From Micavibrio_B sp964399985 (GTDB taxonomy: Bacteria > Pseudomonadota > Alphaproteobacteria > Micavibrionales > Micavibrionaceae): DNA of 64,000 nt. Positions 23,768-32,646 of the stretch are shown piece by piece; positions within the stretch are counted from its first letter, which is position 1; each line of letters starts with the position of its first letter. The DNA lies in NCBI GenBank assembly GCA_964399985.1, contig CAYNRY010000002.1, forward strand, positions 549,592-613,591, read 5' to 3'. The translations under genes and the position numbers were made by a program. A model generated the notes under the pieces. That model did not search any database. It saw only the letters and a program-made list of their open reading frames with translations, and was not told the origin of the DNA.

Positions 23768-23796
23768 TATATAAGTTTCTCTTGGGATTTTGTCAA
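23768..23796 (-). promoter_or_regulatory. Consensus sigma-70 promoter for the small RNA
   Basis: On the minus strand TTGACA (23796-23791), 17-nt spacer, TATATA (23773-23768). Predicted start near 23761. No ORF of useful length follows on this strand before the terminator. Confidence 0.75.
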
Positions 23797-23902
23797 CTTT
23801 TATAAAAAAATACCTGAATCGCAGAATCTGCATATCTGGTTAATTGATCAAAACCCCATAAATTCATTGAATTTCCGCGTTAACCATTTAAAGCCTTCAG
23901 GT

Positions 23903-24847
23903 ATGATTTATTGGACGCCAGATATCACCGAAGCCGAAAAGCACCCCGTTACTATTGAAAGGGGTGTCTGGACCGATCCAAATCGCGGGACTCTTTTAGG
24001 AGAGGGGCGACCCGTTCCGTATAAGATTTATATTCCCCAAGGGATCGAAGGAAAGATGCCGACGATCATCTGGAGCCATGGGCTGGGCGGCAGCCGTGAC
24101 GGGGCAGGATTTATTTCACGCTATGTCGCGTCTTATGGTTTTGTGATCGTCCATATCCAGCATAAAGGCAGTGATTCCGGCCTTTGGGAAGGCAAGCCCG
24201 GCCATCCATGGGATGTGATCCGCAATACTCATATCCCTAGAAAAGCCACGCTGCAAAGATTACTGGACGTACCGTTTGCCATTAATGAGCTGCAAAAGAT
24301 GAATTTGCCGCAGGCGGATTTATCTAGCTTGGGTATGTCGGGTCATTCCTTCGGCGCGATGACGACGCAAACCATGGCCGGTCAGCGCAGGGGACTTGGG
24401 CGTCGGCTGTATGATTTGTTCGAACAGCGTTTCAAGGCGGCGATTGCCTATTCACCCGTGCCGGTCATGTATAAGGCCGGACATGAAATGGCGGATTTCT
24501 ATGGCGGGATTCGTATCCCGATGCTGTATATGACGGGCACGGAAGATTCGTCTCCGGTGAATGCGGAGATCACTTATAAAACCCGCATGGATGTTTTCGA
24601 GCATTCAAAAGGACCCGAGCAGCATTTACTTATTCTCGAAGGCGGCGACCATATGGTCTATAACGGTTCGCGCGGCCAGCTTGCCGATAATCCGAAACGC
24701 GAGATTCATGAGAAAATCATCAAGCTCTCTTCCCTTGCGTTCTGGGACGCCTATCTCAAGGGCGATGAGGCGGCTAAAGAATGGCTAAACGGCGGGGCGT
24801 TCGAGAATTGGTTGGGCGCAGAGGCAGAATATAGATTTAAGGAATAA
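23903..24847 (+). CDS. Alpha/beta hydrolase (PAF-acetylhydrolase/dienelactone-hydrolase-like)
   Basis: 314 residues from ATG 23903. An in-frame ATG at 23750 would overlap the minus-strand sRNA promoter and add unlikely sequence, so I reject it. PTIIWSHGLGGSRDGAGF forms the oxyanion-hole strand. The nucleophile elbow is GMSGHSFGAMTT (Ser in GHSFG), the acid is probably in MTGTEDSSPVN, and the His is in EGGDHMVYNG. Predicted cytoplasmic serine esterase or lipase. Followed after 2 bp by the ABC ATPase gene. Substrate unknown. Confidence 0.8.
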   Translation: MIYWTPDITEAEKHPVTIERGVWTDPNRGTLLGEGRPVPYKIYIPQGIEGKMPTIIWSHGLGGSRDGAGFISRYVASYGFVIVHIQHKGSDSGLWEGKPGHPWDVIRNTHIPRKATLQRLLDVPFAINELQKMNLPQADLSSLGMSGHSFGAMTTQTMAGQRRGLGRRLYDLFEQRFKAAIAYSPVPVMYKAGHEMADFYGGIRIPMLYMTGTEDSSPVNAEITYKTRMDVFEHSKGPEQHLLILEGGDHMVYNGSRGQLADNPKREIHEKIIKLSSLAFWDAYLKGDEAAKEWLNGGAFENWLGAEAEYRFKE

Positions 24848-24849
24848 AA

Positions 24850-25770
24850 ATGAACGCGATTGAAATTAAAGACGTCGGCAAGAAATACGAAGCGCGCGGA
24901 AAATCGCCGGAGAAGATCGCGCTGGAGAATATCAGCCTGAATATTCCGAAAGGATCGATCTTTGGATTACTCGGGCCGAACGGCGCCGGTAAATCGACAT
25001 TGATCAACATCATGGCGGGGATGGTCTTAAAAAGCTCCGGCTCTGTCAAGATCTGGGGGTCCGATCTCGATGACGATCCACGTCAGGTGAAATCCAATAT
25101 CGGCATCGTGCCGCAAGAGATTAATTTCGATCCTTTCTTTTCACCGGCCAAGCTTCTGGATTTGCATGCCGGGATGTATGGCGTGCCGAAGGCCGAGCGC
25201 CGCACGGACGAGCTTTTGACGATGATGGGCCTTGCCGATAAAGCCAATGCCTATACGCGCTCCCTGTCCGGGGGAATGCGCCGCCGCTTGATGATTGCCA
25301 AGGCCATGGTGCATACGCCGCCGATCCTCGTGCTCGACGAGCCGACAGCGGGCGTCGATCTGGAACTGCGCACGCAGCTTTGGGAGAATGTAAAACTTCT
25401 CAATAAGCGCGGTGTGACGGTGCTTCTCACCACGCATTACCTCGAAGAAGCCGAAGAGCTGTGCGACCGTATCGCCATCATTCATAAAGGCCGCATCGTC
25501 GCCGATGAAGCGAAAGAAACTTTGCTGGCGCGTATCGACAGCAAGGAGGTCCGTTTCCGTCTCGACCGCGAAATCGGCGCGTTGCCGGAAAGTATTTTGC
25601 AATATGCGCCGGTGCAGGAAGGTCAGAGAACGCTTATGTTCCGCTATGCGCCAAAAGACAGAAGCGTCGGCGAGATTATCGCAGCGCTGCAAGGTGCAGA
25701 CTATGGCATTGCCGATTTATCGACGGATGAGCGGAATCTTGAGGATGTTTTCCTGCAGATGACACGTTAG
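24850..25770 (+). CDS. ABC-2-type transporter ATP-binding protein
   Basis: 306 residues. Walker A GPNGAGKST (42-50), signature LSGGM, Walker B LVLDEPTAGVD and switch His in TTHYLEEAEELCDR. The C-terminal ~80 residues are the extra domain of DrrA/YadG-type ATPases that pair with ABC-2 permeases. The ribosome site AAGGA overlaps the previous gene's end. No permease gene is adjacent: the next gene is on the other strand and encodes a DUF1543 protein. Its partner must be elsewhere. Confidence 0.92.
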   Translation: MNAIEIKDVGKKYEARGKSPEKIALENISLNIPKGSIFGLLGPNGAGKSTLINIMAGMVLKSSGSVKIWGSDLDDDPRQVKSNIGIVPQEINFDPFFSPAKLLDLHAGMYGVPKAERRTDELLTMMGLADKANAYTRSLSGGMRRRLMIAKAMVHTPPILVLDEPTAGVDLELRTQLWENVKLLNKRGVTVLLTTHYLEEAEELCDRIAIIHKGRIVADEAKETLLARIDSKEVRFRLDREIGALPESILQYAPVQEGQRTLMFRYAPKDRSVGEIIAALQGADYGIADLSTDERNLEDVFLQMTR

Positions 25771-26273
25771 GCATTAATCCGCACATATTTACAGACAAAT
25801 TCGAACGGTTTGATATCTTCCGTTTTTGTCAGATGGATATAGTAACCGCTGGTTTCGAAGAGATCGTTGACGCAGATTATTTTCTCGACTTCCAAGATAG
25901 CGTCGCGATGAGGGAGTTGCCAGTCGCGCATTCCCTTTAAAGCGCGGACGATGGCTTTATGCGGTGTTTCATCTACGAGCAGGATATTCTTGTGCAGCTC
26001 TTCAAACGCTTTTCCGTCATAGCCGCCCATATTCAGAAAGAAAAGTTTGAGCGGATTGTCAGACGGTTCTTTTGATAAAGTGAGATCATACCCGTCCGCC
26101 TGTTCGACGGCTCCCCAGCAATCAAGATGGAGGCTTTTGGGATTGCCCCACCATTGTTTCCGGAGATCGTCATAGCAATCTTCGGCTTTCTCGCCCGTTG
26201 AAAAGCGTATGTCATGCAGTTCGATATTGGAATTGCCGCAATCCCCGCCGACATAGAACATAAAAAGTTTCAT
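25767..26273 (-). CDS. DUF1543 protein
   Basis: 168 residues. MKLFMFYVGGDCGNSNIELHDIRFSTGEKAEDCYDDLRKQWW, then SLHLDCWGAVEQADGYDL, matches DUF1543, a small family with two similar alpha/beta repeats; the second half (LKLFFLNMGGYDGKAFEELHKNILLV) repeats the pattern. No catalytic role is known. The 3' end overlaps that of the ABC ATPase gene by 4 bp. Confidence 0.8.
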   Translation of the reverse strand: MKLFMFYVGGDCGNSNIELHDIRFSTGEKAEDCYDDLRKQWWGNPKSLHLDCWGAVEQADGYDLTLSKEPSDNPLKLFFLNMGGYDGKAFEELHKNILLVDETPHKAIVRALKGMRDWQLPHRDAILEVEKIICVNDLFETSGYYIHLTKTEDIKPFEFVCKYVRINA

Positions 26274-26319
26274 CGAATTTTATTCCTTTTGGCTAAAGCC
26301 GCCGCTATATAATCAAGAG

Positions 26320-27183
26320 ATGAGCAAAATGATCATCGACAGTTATCTTTATGATGTAGGTTTGAACCACGGGTCAATCGAGACCGTGACGAAGGATATT
26401 ATCGACCGTACGAAAGCGTCATGGGCTTCAGGCGCCGACATGGTCGTCTTCCCGGAATATAGCTGGTGCAATTTCATGCTTTATTCAAGCCCCGAAGACG
26501 CGCTGGAGCCTGTCGCCAAGAGTTTCTGGTCGCTTGCTTGGCCCCGATTAAAGGCCGAGCTCAGTCAGTCGGGCAAAGCCGTTATTCTGGGCAGCGTGCC
26601 TTATGTTCTTTCCGATGGAAAGATTCGCAACCGGACGCCTATGCTGATCGAGGGGGATGAGATTTTTCAGGATAAGTTATGCCTGACGCCTTGGGAAGCG
26701 CATCTGGATGGTGGGGATGAGCTGTTCCTATTCAATTTCAAAGGCGCGAAATGTGTCAATCTCATCTGTCTCGATATCGAGATTCCTGCCACGGCTTCTA
26801 TGCTGAAGGAAGAAGGCGGGATCGATCTGGTTTTTGTGCCCAGCGCTACGGAGACCATGATGGGCGTCGAGCGGATTGCCCGCTGCGCCTCCTCGCGTGC
26901 GGTTGAACTTGGCGCGGCGGTGATCGTTTCCCAACTTGTCGGAGAGCTTGATAATGAGTTTATCGGCGAAAATTTAGGGCAGGCGGCGCTTTACCTGCCG
27001 TCTCTGGCGGCAACGGATTCGGTTACCCGGGTCGATGAGCGAGGCATTGTTAGTGCTGGTAATAAGGCCGAGCGTTTTGAGGTCGATCTCGGACTTCTCC
27101 GCGCCGCAAGGGCCGATACCATCACGACAAATCCGGCGCTTGTAGAAACAGGGAAAAATCTTTCGATAAAGCTTGCAAATTAA
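26320..27183 (+). CDS. Carbon-nitrogen hydrolase (nitrilase superfamily)
   Basis: 287 residues. The catalytic triad is visible: Glu in VVFPEYSW, Lys in GDEIFQDKLCLTPWE, Cys in VNLICLDIEIP. It probably hydrolyses an amide or nitrile in the cytoplasm; its substrate is not deducible, and it is distinct from the AguB-like gene at 33.8 kb. A TATAAT box ends 6 nt before the ATG, suggesting a leaderless mRNA. Confidence 0.82.
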   Translation: MSKMIIDSYLYDVGLNHGSIETVTKDIIDRTKASWASGADMVVFPEYSWCNFMLYSSPEDALEPVAKSFWSLAWPRLKAELSQSGKAVILGSVPYVLSDGKIRNRTPMLIEGDEIFQDKLCLTPWEAHLDGGDELFLFNFKGAKCVNLICLDIEIPATASMLKEEGGIDLVFVPSATETMMGVERIARCASSRAVELGAAVIVSQLVGELDNEFIGENLGQAALYLPSLAATDSVTRVDERGIVSAGNKAERFEVDLGLLRAARADTITTNPALVETGKNLSIKLAN

Positions 27184-27225
27184 ATAAATTATGGATAATA
27201 GTGTCTCCGTTTAGGAGATAATATA

Positions 27226-27621
27226 ATGCGTAAATCACATGACAGGCTTCCTTTTTTCGGTGTTGCCGCCGGTCAAAATACAAAAATTCCTTTTGAATTG
27301 ATGATTGAGAGCCCTGAGCAGGTTAGGCATCTTCTTGAGCATCCTTTAAAGCTCCTCTCTACGCTTCGTTCCCTTCAAGCCAATCTGGGCGATTTCGGCA
27401 ATGAGCTGGCTACCAGATTTCTCGAAAAGAAAAGCGTGGCGGGAATGGCGTCAAAAACATTTATTGAGCCTTCAGATATTGTATCTCTTCGAGGCATTAT
27501 AGGTTCTCTGAATGAAGATCAAAGGGCTCGAATCTCTGACGTCCTCAGCTTATGTCAGGCGAAAGAGAAAATAGCCAGAGCGCCGTCTCAAGCCATTCCT
27601 ATGGCGGTTATGCCGCGTTGA
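27226..27621 (+). CDS. Hypothetical protein
   Basis: 131 residues with a good TTAGGAG ribosome site. Basic N-terminus MRKSHDRLPFFGVAAGQN, then helical SPEQVRHLLEHPLKLLSTLRSLQ and a C-terminal helix LNEDQRARISDVLSLCQAKEKIAR. No signal or membrane helix; no family recognised. Confidence 0.65.
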   Translation: MRKSHDRLPFFGVAAGQNTKIPFELMIESPEQVRHLLEHPLKLLSTLRSLQANLGDFGNELATRFLEKKSVAGMASKTFIEPSDIVSLRGIIGSLNEDQRARISDVLSLCQAKEKIARAPSQAIPMAVMPR

Positions 27622-27835
27622 ACACGCCTGTTTCCAAATGTTGGAGACGTCTTTCTAAAAAAATTAGAAACTCTAAGAATATTATTGACTTAGGATAAAA
27701 ATAGGTTCATTGCTGTAATTAATTGCGAACCCGCAAAGTTTTACTCCATGGGCTCAAAAGGATTGAAATTTCTCCATGCCGTCACAGTGGCGACATGGTT
27801 CGGTACAAAAATTTTACTCTTTGGGACTTATAGCC

Positions 27836-28654
27836 ATGGAAAACAACGCCTCAGGTCGCGTGCCTGAATTCGCTCATCCGTCCATAATTGTTGATTTTAA
27901 CAACGCTTCGCATATCCGTTTGCTTGAGCGTGCTTGGACAGAATTGTTTGAAGAAGAATTCCCAGACCCAAAGCAACAGGAAACTGTCGCTGACTGGATG
28001 AGACGCGCCCAAGATCCCAACGTAGAGGTCATCATTCCAATTATTGGTGATAACTTGCATGATCCTGAAAATGCGGTCATCAAGGGATTCGCTGTAGGCA
28101 CTCTTTTTAAAGATGTTCCATCTGGCAATAATACTGATAGCCCAGCACTAGAATCTGAAGAAGAGTTCGAAGAAGGGGCTACGTTTCTTCAAGATTATAC
28201 ATTAGCTCGTAAAAAATATCGCGGCCAAGGAATTGGTAAGCAGCTTATGCTTGAGCGTGAATTTAATGCGGAGGTAATGAATAATAATCAGCCTCTGATT
28301 GCGCGCTGCGCAGAAATTCAAGACTGGCGTAAATGCGATGGGGAAGATCGTAAAAAAGCTGAACGCCGTTCCAAAGGGTTTACCGGTAATGGCCAAGCTG
28401 AAATTGTAAATCTCAGATACACCCAGCCTTCCTTATCCGGTTTGGACAAAGAAGATGGTTTAATTTTGATCTCATACCGCCTAAAAAACGGACAATATGC
28501 GTCTCCAAAAGCTATCGAAAAAATGCTTGTAGCTATGTATAAGCATTACGGCATTTTTCCACCCAAAGATGTAGATTTGGTGCGTATGCGTGGCGAATTA
28601 CGAGAGCAGGCTGCAAACCAATCAATTATTCCACTACAACCTTTGGCAGCATAG
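27836..28654 (+). CDS. GNAT-like acetyltransferase domain protein
   Basis: About 272 residues from ATG 27836; the frame is open to 27776. The central segment TLARKKYRGQGIGKQLMLEREFN has the acetyl-CoA-binding motif A of GNAT enzymes (R-x-x-G-I-G). It is preceded by NAVIKGFAVGTLF (strand of the fold) and an acidic insertion (ESEEEFEEG). The N-terminal part SHIRLLERAWTELFEEEFPDPKQQE fits the first helix. Substrate unknown. A terminator follows at 28681. Confidence 0.65.
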   Translation: MENNASGRVPEFAHPSIIVDFNNASHIRLLERAWTELFEEEFPDPKQQETVADWMRRAQDPNVEVIIPIIGDNLHDPENAVIKGFAVGTLFKDVPSGNNTDSPALESEEEFEEGATFLQDYTLARKKYRGQGIGKQLMLEREFNAEVMNNNQPLIARCAEIQDWRKCDGEDRKKAERRSKGFTGNGQAEIVNLRYTQPSLSGLDKEDGLILISYRLKNGQYASPKAIEKMLVAMYKHYGIFPPKDVDLVRMRGELREQAANQSIIPLQPLAA

Positions 28655-28680
28655 TCTTTGCATACCACCTATTCCAAAAG

Positions 28681-28704
28681 CGGGCCCTGAGGGGTCCGTT
28701 TTTT
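28681..28704 (+). terminator. Rho-independent terminator after the GNAT-like gene
   Basis: CGGGCCC (28681-28687) pairs with GGGTCCG (28692-28698, one G-T pair) with loop TGAG, followed by TTTTTT. Confidence 0.85.
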
Positions 28705-28731
28705 ATTGAATCTTAAGACCATTCCTGCGAT

Positions 28732-28888
28732 TATAATAGGACGTACGTGCCAATGGCCCGCGGCCCCCTACAAATGGGTGGCGCCCCTGAAGGGTTTTAT
28801 ACCCCTACAAGGCTGGTTAAGTAACGGCGAAAACTTTTTGGTTTAACGTGTCTCGAAAGAGACATATTTTGACAAGGGCTTTTGCTTT
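28732..28888 (+). promoter_or_regulatory. Long structured leader of the decarboxylase gene with a short upstream ORF
   Basis: A TATAAT at 28732-28737 suggests a start near 28744 and a ~145-nt untranslated leader. The leader has a GTCTC-GAAA-GAGAC hairpin (28850-28863), a GGGT/ACCC hairpin (28792-28804) and GC-rich segments. It also contains a 23-codon ORF from ATG 28753 (internal ATG 28774) to TAA 28822-28824. Leaders of speF-type genes are known to be regulated by ornithine or polyamines in other bacteria; regulation here is inferred. Confidence 0.5.
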
Positions 28889-30100
28889 ATGACCAGTCTC
28901 GCAGCCACAGGTGGCAGCGCTATTCGCGCAGCATCCACAAAATCCCGTTCCCGTTTGATTCACGGCAATCCGCCGTCGTATCAAGGCACGCTCGATGAAG
29001 CGGTCGCTGAATTGCGCCCCGTTTTGCCGATGTATGTCACCCGTCCAGACGAGCTGGCGGCGGACGCTTCCAAATTCGTCAATCTCTTTCCTGGCGATGT
29101 TTTATATGCGGTTAAATGCAATCCAGAGAAGCACGTCCTACAGGGCCTCGCTAAAAGCGGCGTTCGTAATTTCGACGTAGCTTCTCTGGAAGAAATTAAA
29201 GCCGTAAAACGCGTTGCGCCGAAAGCCAAGCTTTACTATATGCACCCTGTCAAATCACCGGAAGCCATTCGTGCCGCTTATTTCGAGCATGGCGTTCGCG
29301 CTTTCGTTCTCGACAGCAAAGACGAGCTGTACAAAATCATGCGCGAAACTAACCTTGCGTCAGATCTTGAGTTATTCGTGCGACTTGCGCTGCCGAAAAA
29401 CAAAAAGGCGATGATCGATTTCTCCTCCAAATTCGGCGCGTTGCCGAACGAAGCAGCGGAGCTTCTGGATTTGTCGCGTTCAGTTTCGGTCAAGCTTGGT
29501 CTTTGCCTCCATGTCGGCACGCAAACAACCGATCCGGCTGTTTTCAAACGCGCGCTCAAAGTTGCGGCGACCGTGATCAAAGCGTCCGGCGTGACCGTTG
29601 ACGTACTCGATGTCGGCGGCGGCTTTCCGGTAGAATATCCGGACCAGCCAGTGCCTGATCTATCCGTATTCATTGAGGCCATCAAAGAAGGGCTTCACCA
29701 GAATAAACTCTCGCACATGAATCTCATGTGTGAGCCGGGACGGGCGCTTGTCGCACGATCTGGCTCGCTCATTGTCCGTGTCGAGGGCCGCAAGGGCGAT
29801 ATGTTGTTTATCAACGATGGCACTTATGGCGGTCTTTTCGATGCCGGCGCTCAGCTGAGAGGTCGTTTTCCTGTCCGTAGAGTCGGAGATGAGGCTACAG
29901 CAGAAGGCTTAACCGCTTTCCGCTTTGCCGGTCCGACCTGCGATTCCATTGACATGATGCAAGGTCCGTTCTACCTGCCTGAAGACATCAAAGCGGGCGA
30001 GTGGATTGAAATCAAACAAACAGGCGCGTACAGTAGCGCTCTGCGAAGCAATTTTAACGGTTTCGGTCACGCCGACCAGCTTTTGCTGATAAAACAATAG
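28889..30100 (+). CDS. Ornithine/lysine (possibly arginine) decarboxylase, alanine-racemase fold
   Basis: 403 residues. PLP-dependent type III decarboxylase. The PLP lysine is in YAVKCNPEKHVLQGLAKSG (about residue 75). The glycine loop is DVLDVGGGFPVEYP, the phosphate-binding arginine MCEPGRALVA, and the active-site cysteine is in GPTCDSIDM near the C-terminus. It makes putrescine or cadaverine from ornithine or lysine. It is first in a polyamine block and is followed after 25 bp by the carboxynorspermidine synthase gene, so both are likely cotranscribed from the leader at 28732. Confidence 0.9.
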   Translation: MTSLAATGGSAIRAASTKSRSRLIHGNPPSYQGTLDEAVAELRPVLPMYVTRPDELAADASKFVNLFPGDVLYAVKCNPEKHVLQGLAKSGVRNFDVASLEEIKAVKRVAPKAKLYYMHPVKSPEAIRAAYFEHGVRAFVLDSKDELYKIMRETNLASDLELFVRLALPKNKKAMIDFSSKFGALPNEAAELLDLSRSVSVKLGLCLHVGTQTTDPAVFKRALKVAATVIKASGVTVDVLDVGGGFPVEYPDQPVPDLSVFIEAIKEGLHQNKLSHMNLMCEPGRALVARSGSLIVRVEGRKGDMLFINDGTYGGLFDAGAQLRGRFPVRRVGDEATAEGLTAFRFAGPTCDSIDMMQGPFYLPEDIKAGEWIEIKQTGAYSSALRSNFNGFGHADQLLLIKQ

Positions 30101-30125
30101 TCTAAAATTTACAGGAGATCTAAAA

Positions 30126-31334
30126 ATGGAAAGCGTTCTGATTATCGGGGCTGGCGCCGCCGGAAGTGTTGTTGCTAAAAAATGCGCGCGCCAACGCGAT
30201 ATATTCAAGAAAATCCATTTGGCATCGAGAACGCTTTCCAAATGCGAGCAGATTAAAAAAGAGTGTGATTCCAATATCGAGATTTCACAGGTCGATGCGG
30301 ACAATACAGATGAAGTTATCGCGCTGATCAACAAGGTGAAGCCTGATCTTTTGATCAATATGGCGCTGCCGTATCAGGATTTGCCGATCATGGATGCATG
30401 TCTGGCAACCGGCGTTCATTACATGGATACGGCGAATTACGAGCCGAAAGACGAAGCGAAATTCACCTACGAATACCAATGGCCGTATCACGAAAAATTT
30501 GCCGAAAAAGGCATTATGGCGGTTCTGGGCTGCGGTTTCGATCCGGGCCAGACCAATATTTACTGTGCCTATGCGCAGGAGAAATTATTCGACACGATTG
30601 AAACCGTCGATATCATCGATTGCAATGCCGGAAACCATGGCAAATCTTTTGCCACCAACTTCAATCCTGAAATCAATATCCGCGAAGTGACCCAGCGCGG
30701 TAAATACTGGGAAAACGGTGAATGGATCGAGATCGATCCGTTATCTATCTCGGCGATGATCGATTATCCGGAAGTCGGGCCTGTTAAGTCGTATCTGATC
30801 TACCACGAAGAAGAAGAGTCTCTGGTAAAACACATCAAAGGTTTAAAACGCATTCGTTTCTGGATGACCTTCTCCGACAACTACATCAAGCATCTGGATG
30901 TTTTGCAGTCCGTTGGTATGACCCGTATCGACCCCGTGCTTCATAACGGTGTTGAAATTATTCCGCTTGAGTTCCTGAAAACGCTGCTTCCGGCCCCGTC
31001 GTCACTTGCTGAGAACTACACAGGTAAAACGTCTATCGGCGTTGTCATCAAAGGCACGAAAGACGGCAAAGAAACCGTCAAGCTGATCTACAATGTCTGC
31101 GACCATGCCGAAACCAATAAGGAAATCGGCGCTCAGGCTGTGTCTTATACGACAGGCGTTCCTGCGGTGACCGGCGCGATCATGATGTTCAAAGGCCTCT
31201 GGTCCGGCAAAGGCGTGTTCAATGTCGAGCAATTGCCAAGTGAGCCGTTTATGATTGAGGTCGCAAAACAGGGCCTGCCTTGGCATGTGAAAGATTTGTC
31301 TGAGAATGATCAGAAAGATTTGCTGGCGGCTTAA
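30126..31334 (+). CDS. Saccharopine-dehydrogenase-family carboxy(nor)spermidine synthase
   Basis: 402 residues. N-terminal Rossmann motif VLIIGAGAAGSVVAKKCA, then DADNTDEVIALINKVKPDLLINMALPYQDLPIMDAC, and the conserved GCGFDPGQTNIYCAYAQ. Members of this family condense aspartate semialdehyde with putrescine or diaminopropane using NADPH to give carboxyspermidine or carboxynorspermidine. An AGGAGAT ribosome site precedes the ATG. Convergent with the nspC-like gene that carries out the next step. Confidence 0.88.
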   Translation: MESVLIIGAGAAGSVVAKKCARQRDIFKKIHLASRTLSKCEQIKKECDSNIEISQVDADNTDEVIALINKVKPDLLINMALPYQDLPIMDACLATGVHYMDTANYEPKDEAKFTYEYQWPYHEKFAEKGIMAVLGCGFDPGQTNIYCAYAQEKLFDTIETVDIIDCNAGNHGKSFATNFNPEINIREVTQRGKYWENGEWIEIDPLSISAMIDYPEVGPVKSYLIYHEEEESLVKHIKGLKRIRFWMTFSDNYIKHLDVLQSVGMTRIDPVLHNGVEIIPLEFLKTLLPAPSSLAENYTGKTSIGVVIKGTKDGKETVKLIYNVCDHAETNKEIGAQAVSYTTGVPAVTGAIMMFKGLWSGKGVFNVEQLPSEPFMIEVAKQGLPWHVKDLSENDQKDLLAA

Positions 31335-31343
31335 AGATTTTTG

Positions 31344-31411
31344 GCCACGAAGGCGCGAAGACACGAAGCAGAATATTATAAAAAACTTTGTGCCCTTCGT
31401 GTCTTCGTGGC
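31344..31411. repeat. Inverted repeat between convergent polyamine genes
   Basis: GCCACGAAG (31344-31352) and its complement CTTCGTGGC (31403-31411) flank an imperfect palindrome containing ACACGAAG and CTTCGTGT. It lies between two converging genes and could form a hairpin on either transcript. CCACGAAGACACGAAG-type elements recur in intergenic DNA of many environmental bacteria. Confidence 0.7.
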
Positions 31412-31419
31412 AAATTCTT

Positions 31420-32580
31420 CTATCCGCAATAAAATTCAAAATCTTCGTACCGATAACGATGCAAGATTTCCATCTCGCCATCTTCACGAATAATCGCAAA
31501 ATCAGGTTTTGGGTGGCCGTTGAACCAGTTGGCTTCGCCTAGGGAATATTGCAGGCCACGATCGAAGACGATTTTGTCGCCGGTTTTTAATTCCTGATCG
31601 AAAGAATAATCGCCCCAGATATCGGAGGCCATGCAGGTACGGGCCGCAAGAGTATAATCAAATTTCTTTTTACCTTTTTCATCTGCGCCCAAAACATCAA
31701 GGCGGACGCCCGCTTTGCGCACGTCAGGGCAATGGCAATTAGGTGAGGTGTCGAGAATGGCGCTTTTGACGCCATCTACTTCGACCGTGTCGATGACGGT
31801 TCCGATGATATAGCCTGCGTTTAGGGTAACGGAGCCGCCGGGTTCAAGAATGGTTTGGATATTCGGGAATTGTTTTTTGAAGTCGTTGAGGGCTTCGACC
31901 AAGATGTTGGCATCATAATCTGGGTCGGTGATGAAGTGACCGCCGCCGAAATTGACGTATTTGACTTTCTCAAGATAGGGGGCGGCTTCGATAGCAAGTT
32001 TGTTGATCAATTGGGCAGACGACTCCGCCATGTTTTCGCAGAGTGCATGGGCATGAAAAATATCGACTTTATCCCACGGCACGGTATCGAGTTTTTCCAG
32101 AGGCACGCCGAGATAAGAGCCTTGTCGGCAAGGGTTATATTGTTCATAGGAGGTCACAGACAGGCGTGGATTGACGCGGATGCCGATGGAATGGACTTTA
32201 TTACTGGCTTTTATTTGCGGCTCAAATTTTTCAAGCTGGGCGACGGAATTGAAATAAAAATGCACTTCAGTTTCAAGCGCCAGTAACTCATCGATATCGT
32301 TTTGCGTATAGGCCGGGCAGAAAACATGGGTTTCTTTGCCAAAATGCGTGTGGCCAAGTTTGGCTTCGTAAGGGCCGCTCGCGGTTGAGCCGTCGAGAAC
32401 TTCGGCGATAATCGGAAAGAGCGGATAAAGAGGGCAGCCTTTGATCGCATAGATAATTTGCGTGCCCGTACGGTCTTTGATGTCTTTAAATTTTTTCAAG
32501 TCTTCGCGAAGGCGCAGCTCATCTGCCATGTAAACCGGCGTTTGCACCTTATCTAAGATATCAAGGATTCTATGTTCCAT
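31420..32580 (-). CDS. nspC: Carboxy(nor)spermidine decarboxylase
   Basis: 386 residues. PLP enzyme of the alanine-racemase fold: PLP Lys in IIYAIKGCPLYPLFPII, His/Gly loop YVNFGGGHFITDPDYD, ILEPGGSVTLNAGY for phosphate contact, and the C-terminal Cys region RTCMASDIWGDY. It decarboxylates carboxyspermidine or carboxynorspermidine to the triamine. With the convergent upstream gene it completes the S-adenosylmethionine-independent route. Confidence 0.93.
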   Translation of the reverse strand: MEHRILDILDKVQTPVYMADELRLREDLKKFKDIKDRTGTQIIYAIKGCPLYPLFPIIAEVLDGSTASGPYEAKLGHTHFGKETHVFCPAYTQNDIDELLALETEVHFYFNSVAQLEKFEPQIKASNKVHSIGIRVNPRLSVTSYEQYNPCRQGSYLGVPLEKLDTVPWDKVDIFHAHALCENMAESSAQLINKLAIEAAPYLEKVKYVNFGGGHFITDPDYDANILVEALNDFKKQFPNIQTILEPGGSVTLNAGYIIGTVIDTVEVDGVKSAILDTSPNCHCPDVRKAGVRLDVLGADEKGKKKFDYTLAARTCMASDIWGDYSFDQELKTGDKIVFDRGLQYSLGEANWFNGHPKPDFAIIREDGEMEILHRYRYEDFEFYCG

Positions 32581-32646
32581 GGCACTGCCTTTTACGTCCG
32601 ATATTTCACTTGATTAATGTAGAGAAAAGCCAATAAAGTCAAGGTT

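Noticed and set aside
23750..23902. N-terminal extension of the alpha/beta hydrolase from ATG 23750
   Set aside because: The extra 51 residues do not resemble hydrolase sequence and the DNA holds the sRNA promoter on the other strand.
31344..31411. Inverted repeat considered as an insertion-sequence end or CRISPR unit
   Set aside because: Only one copy, no transposase and no target duplication; better explained as an intergenic palindrome.
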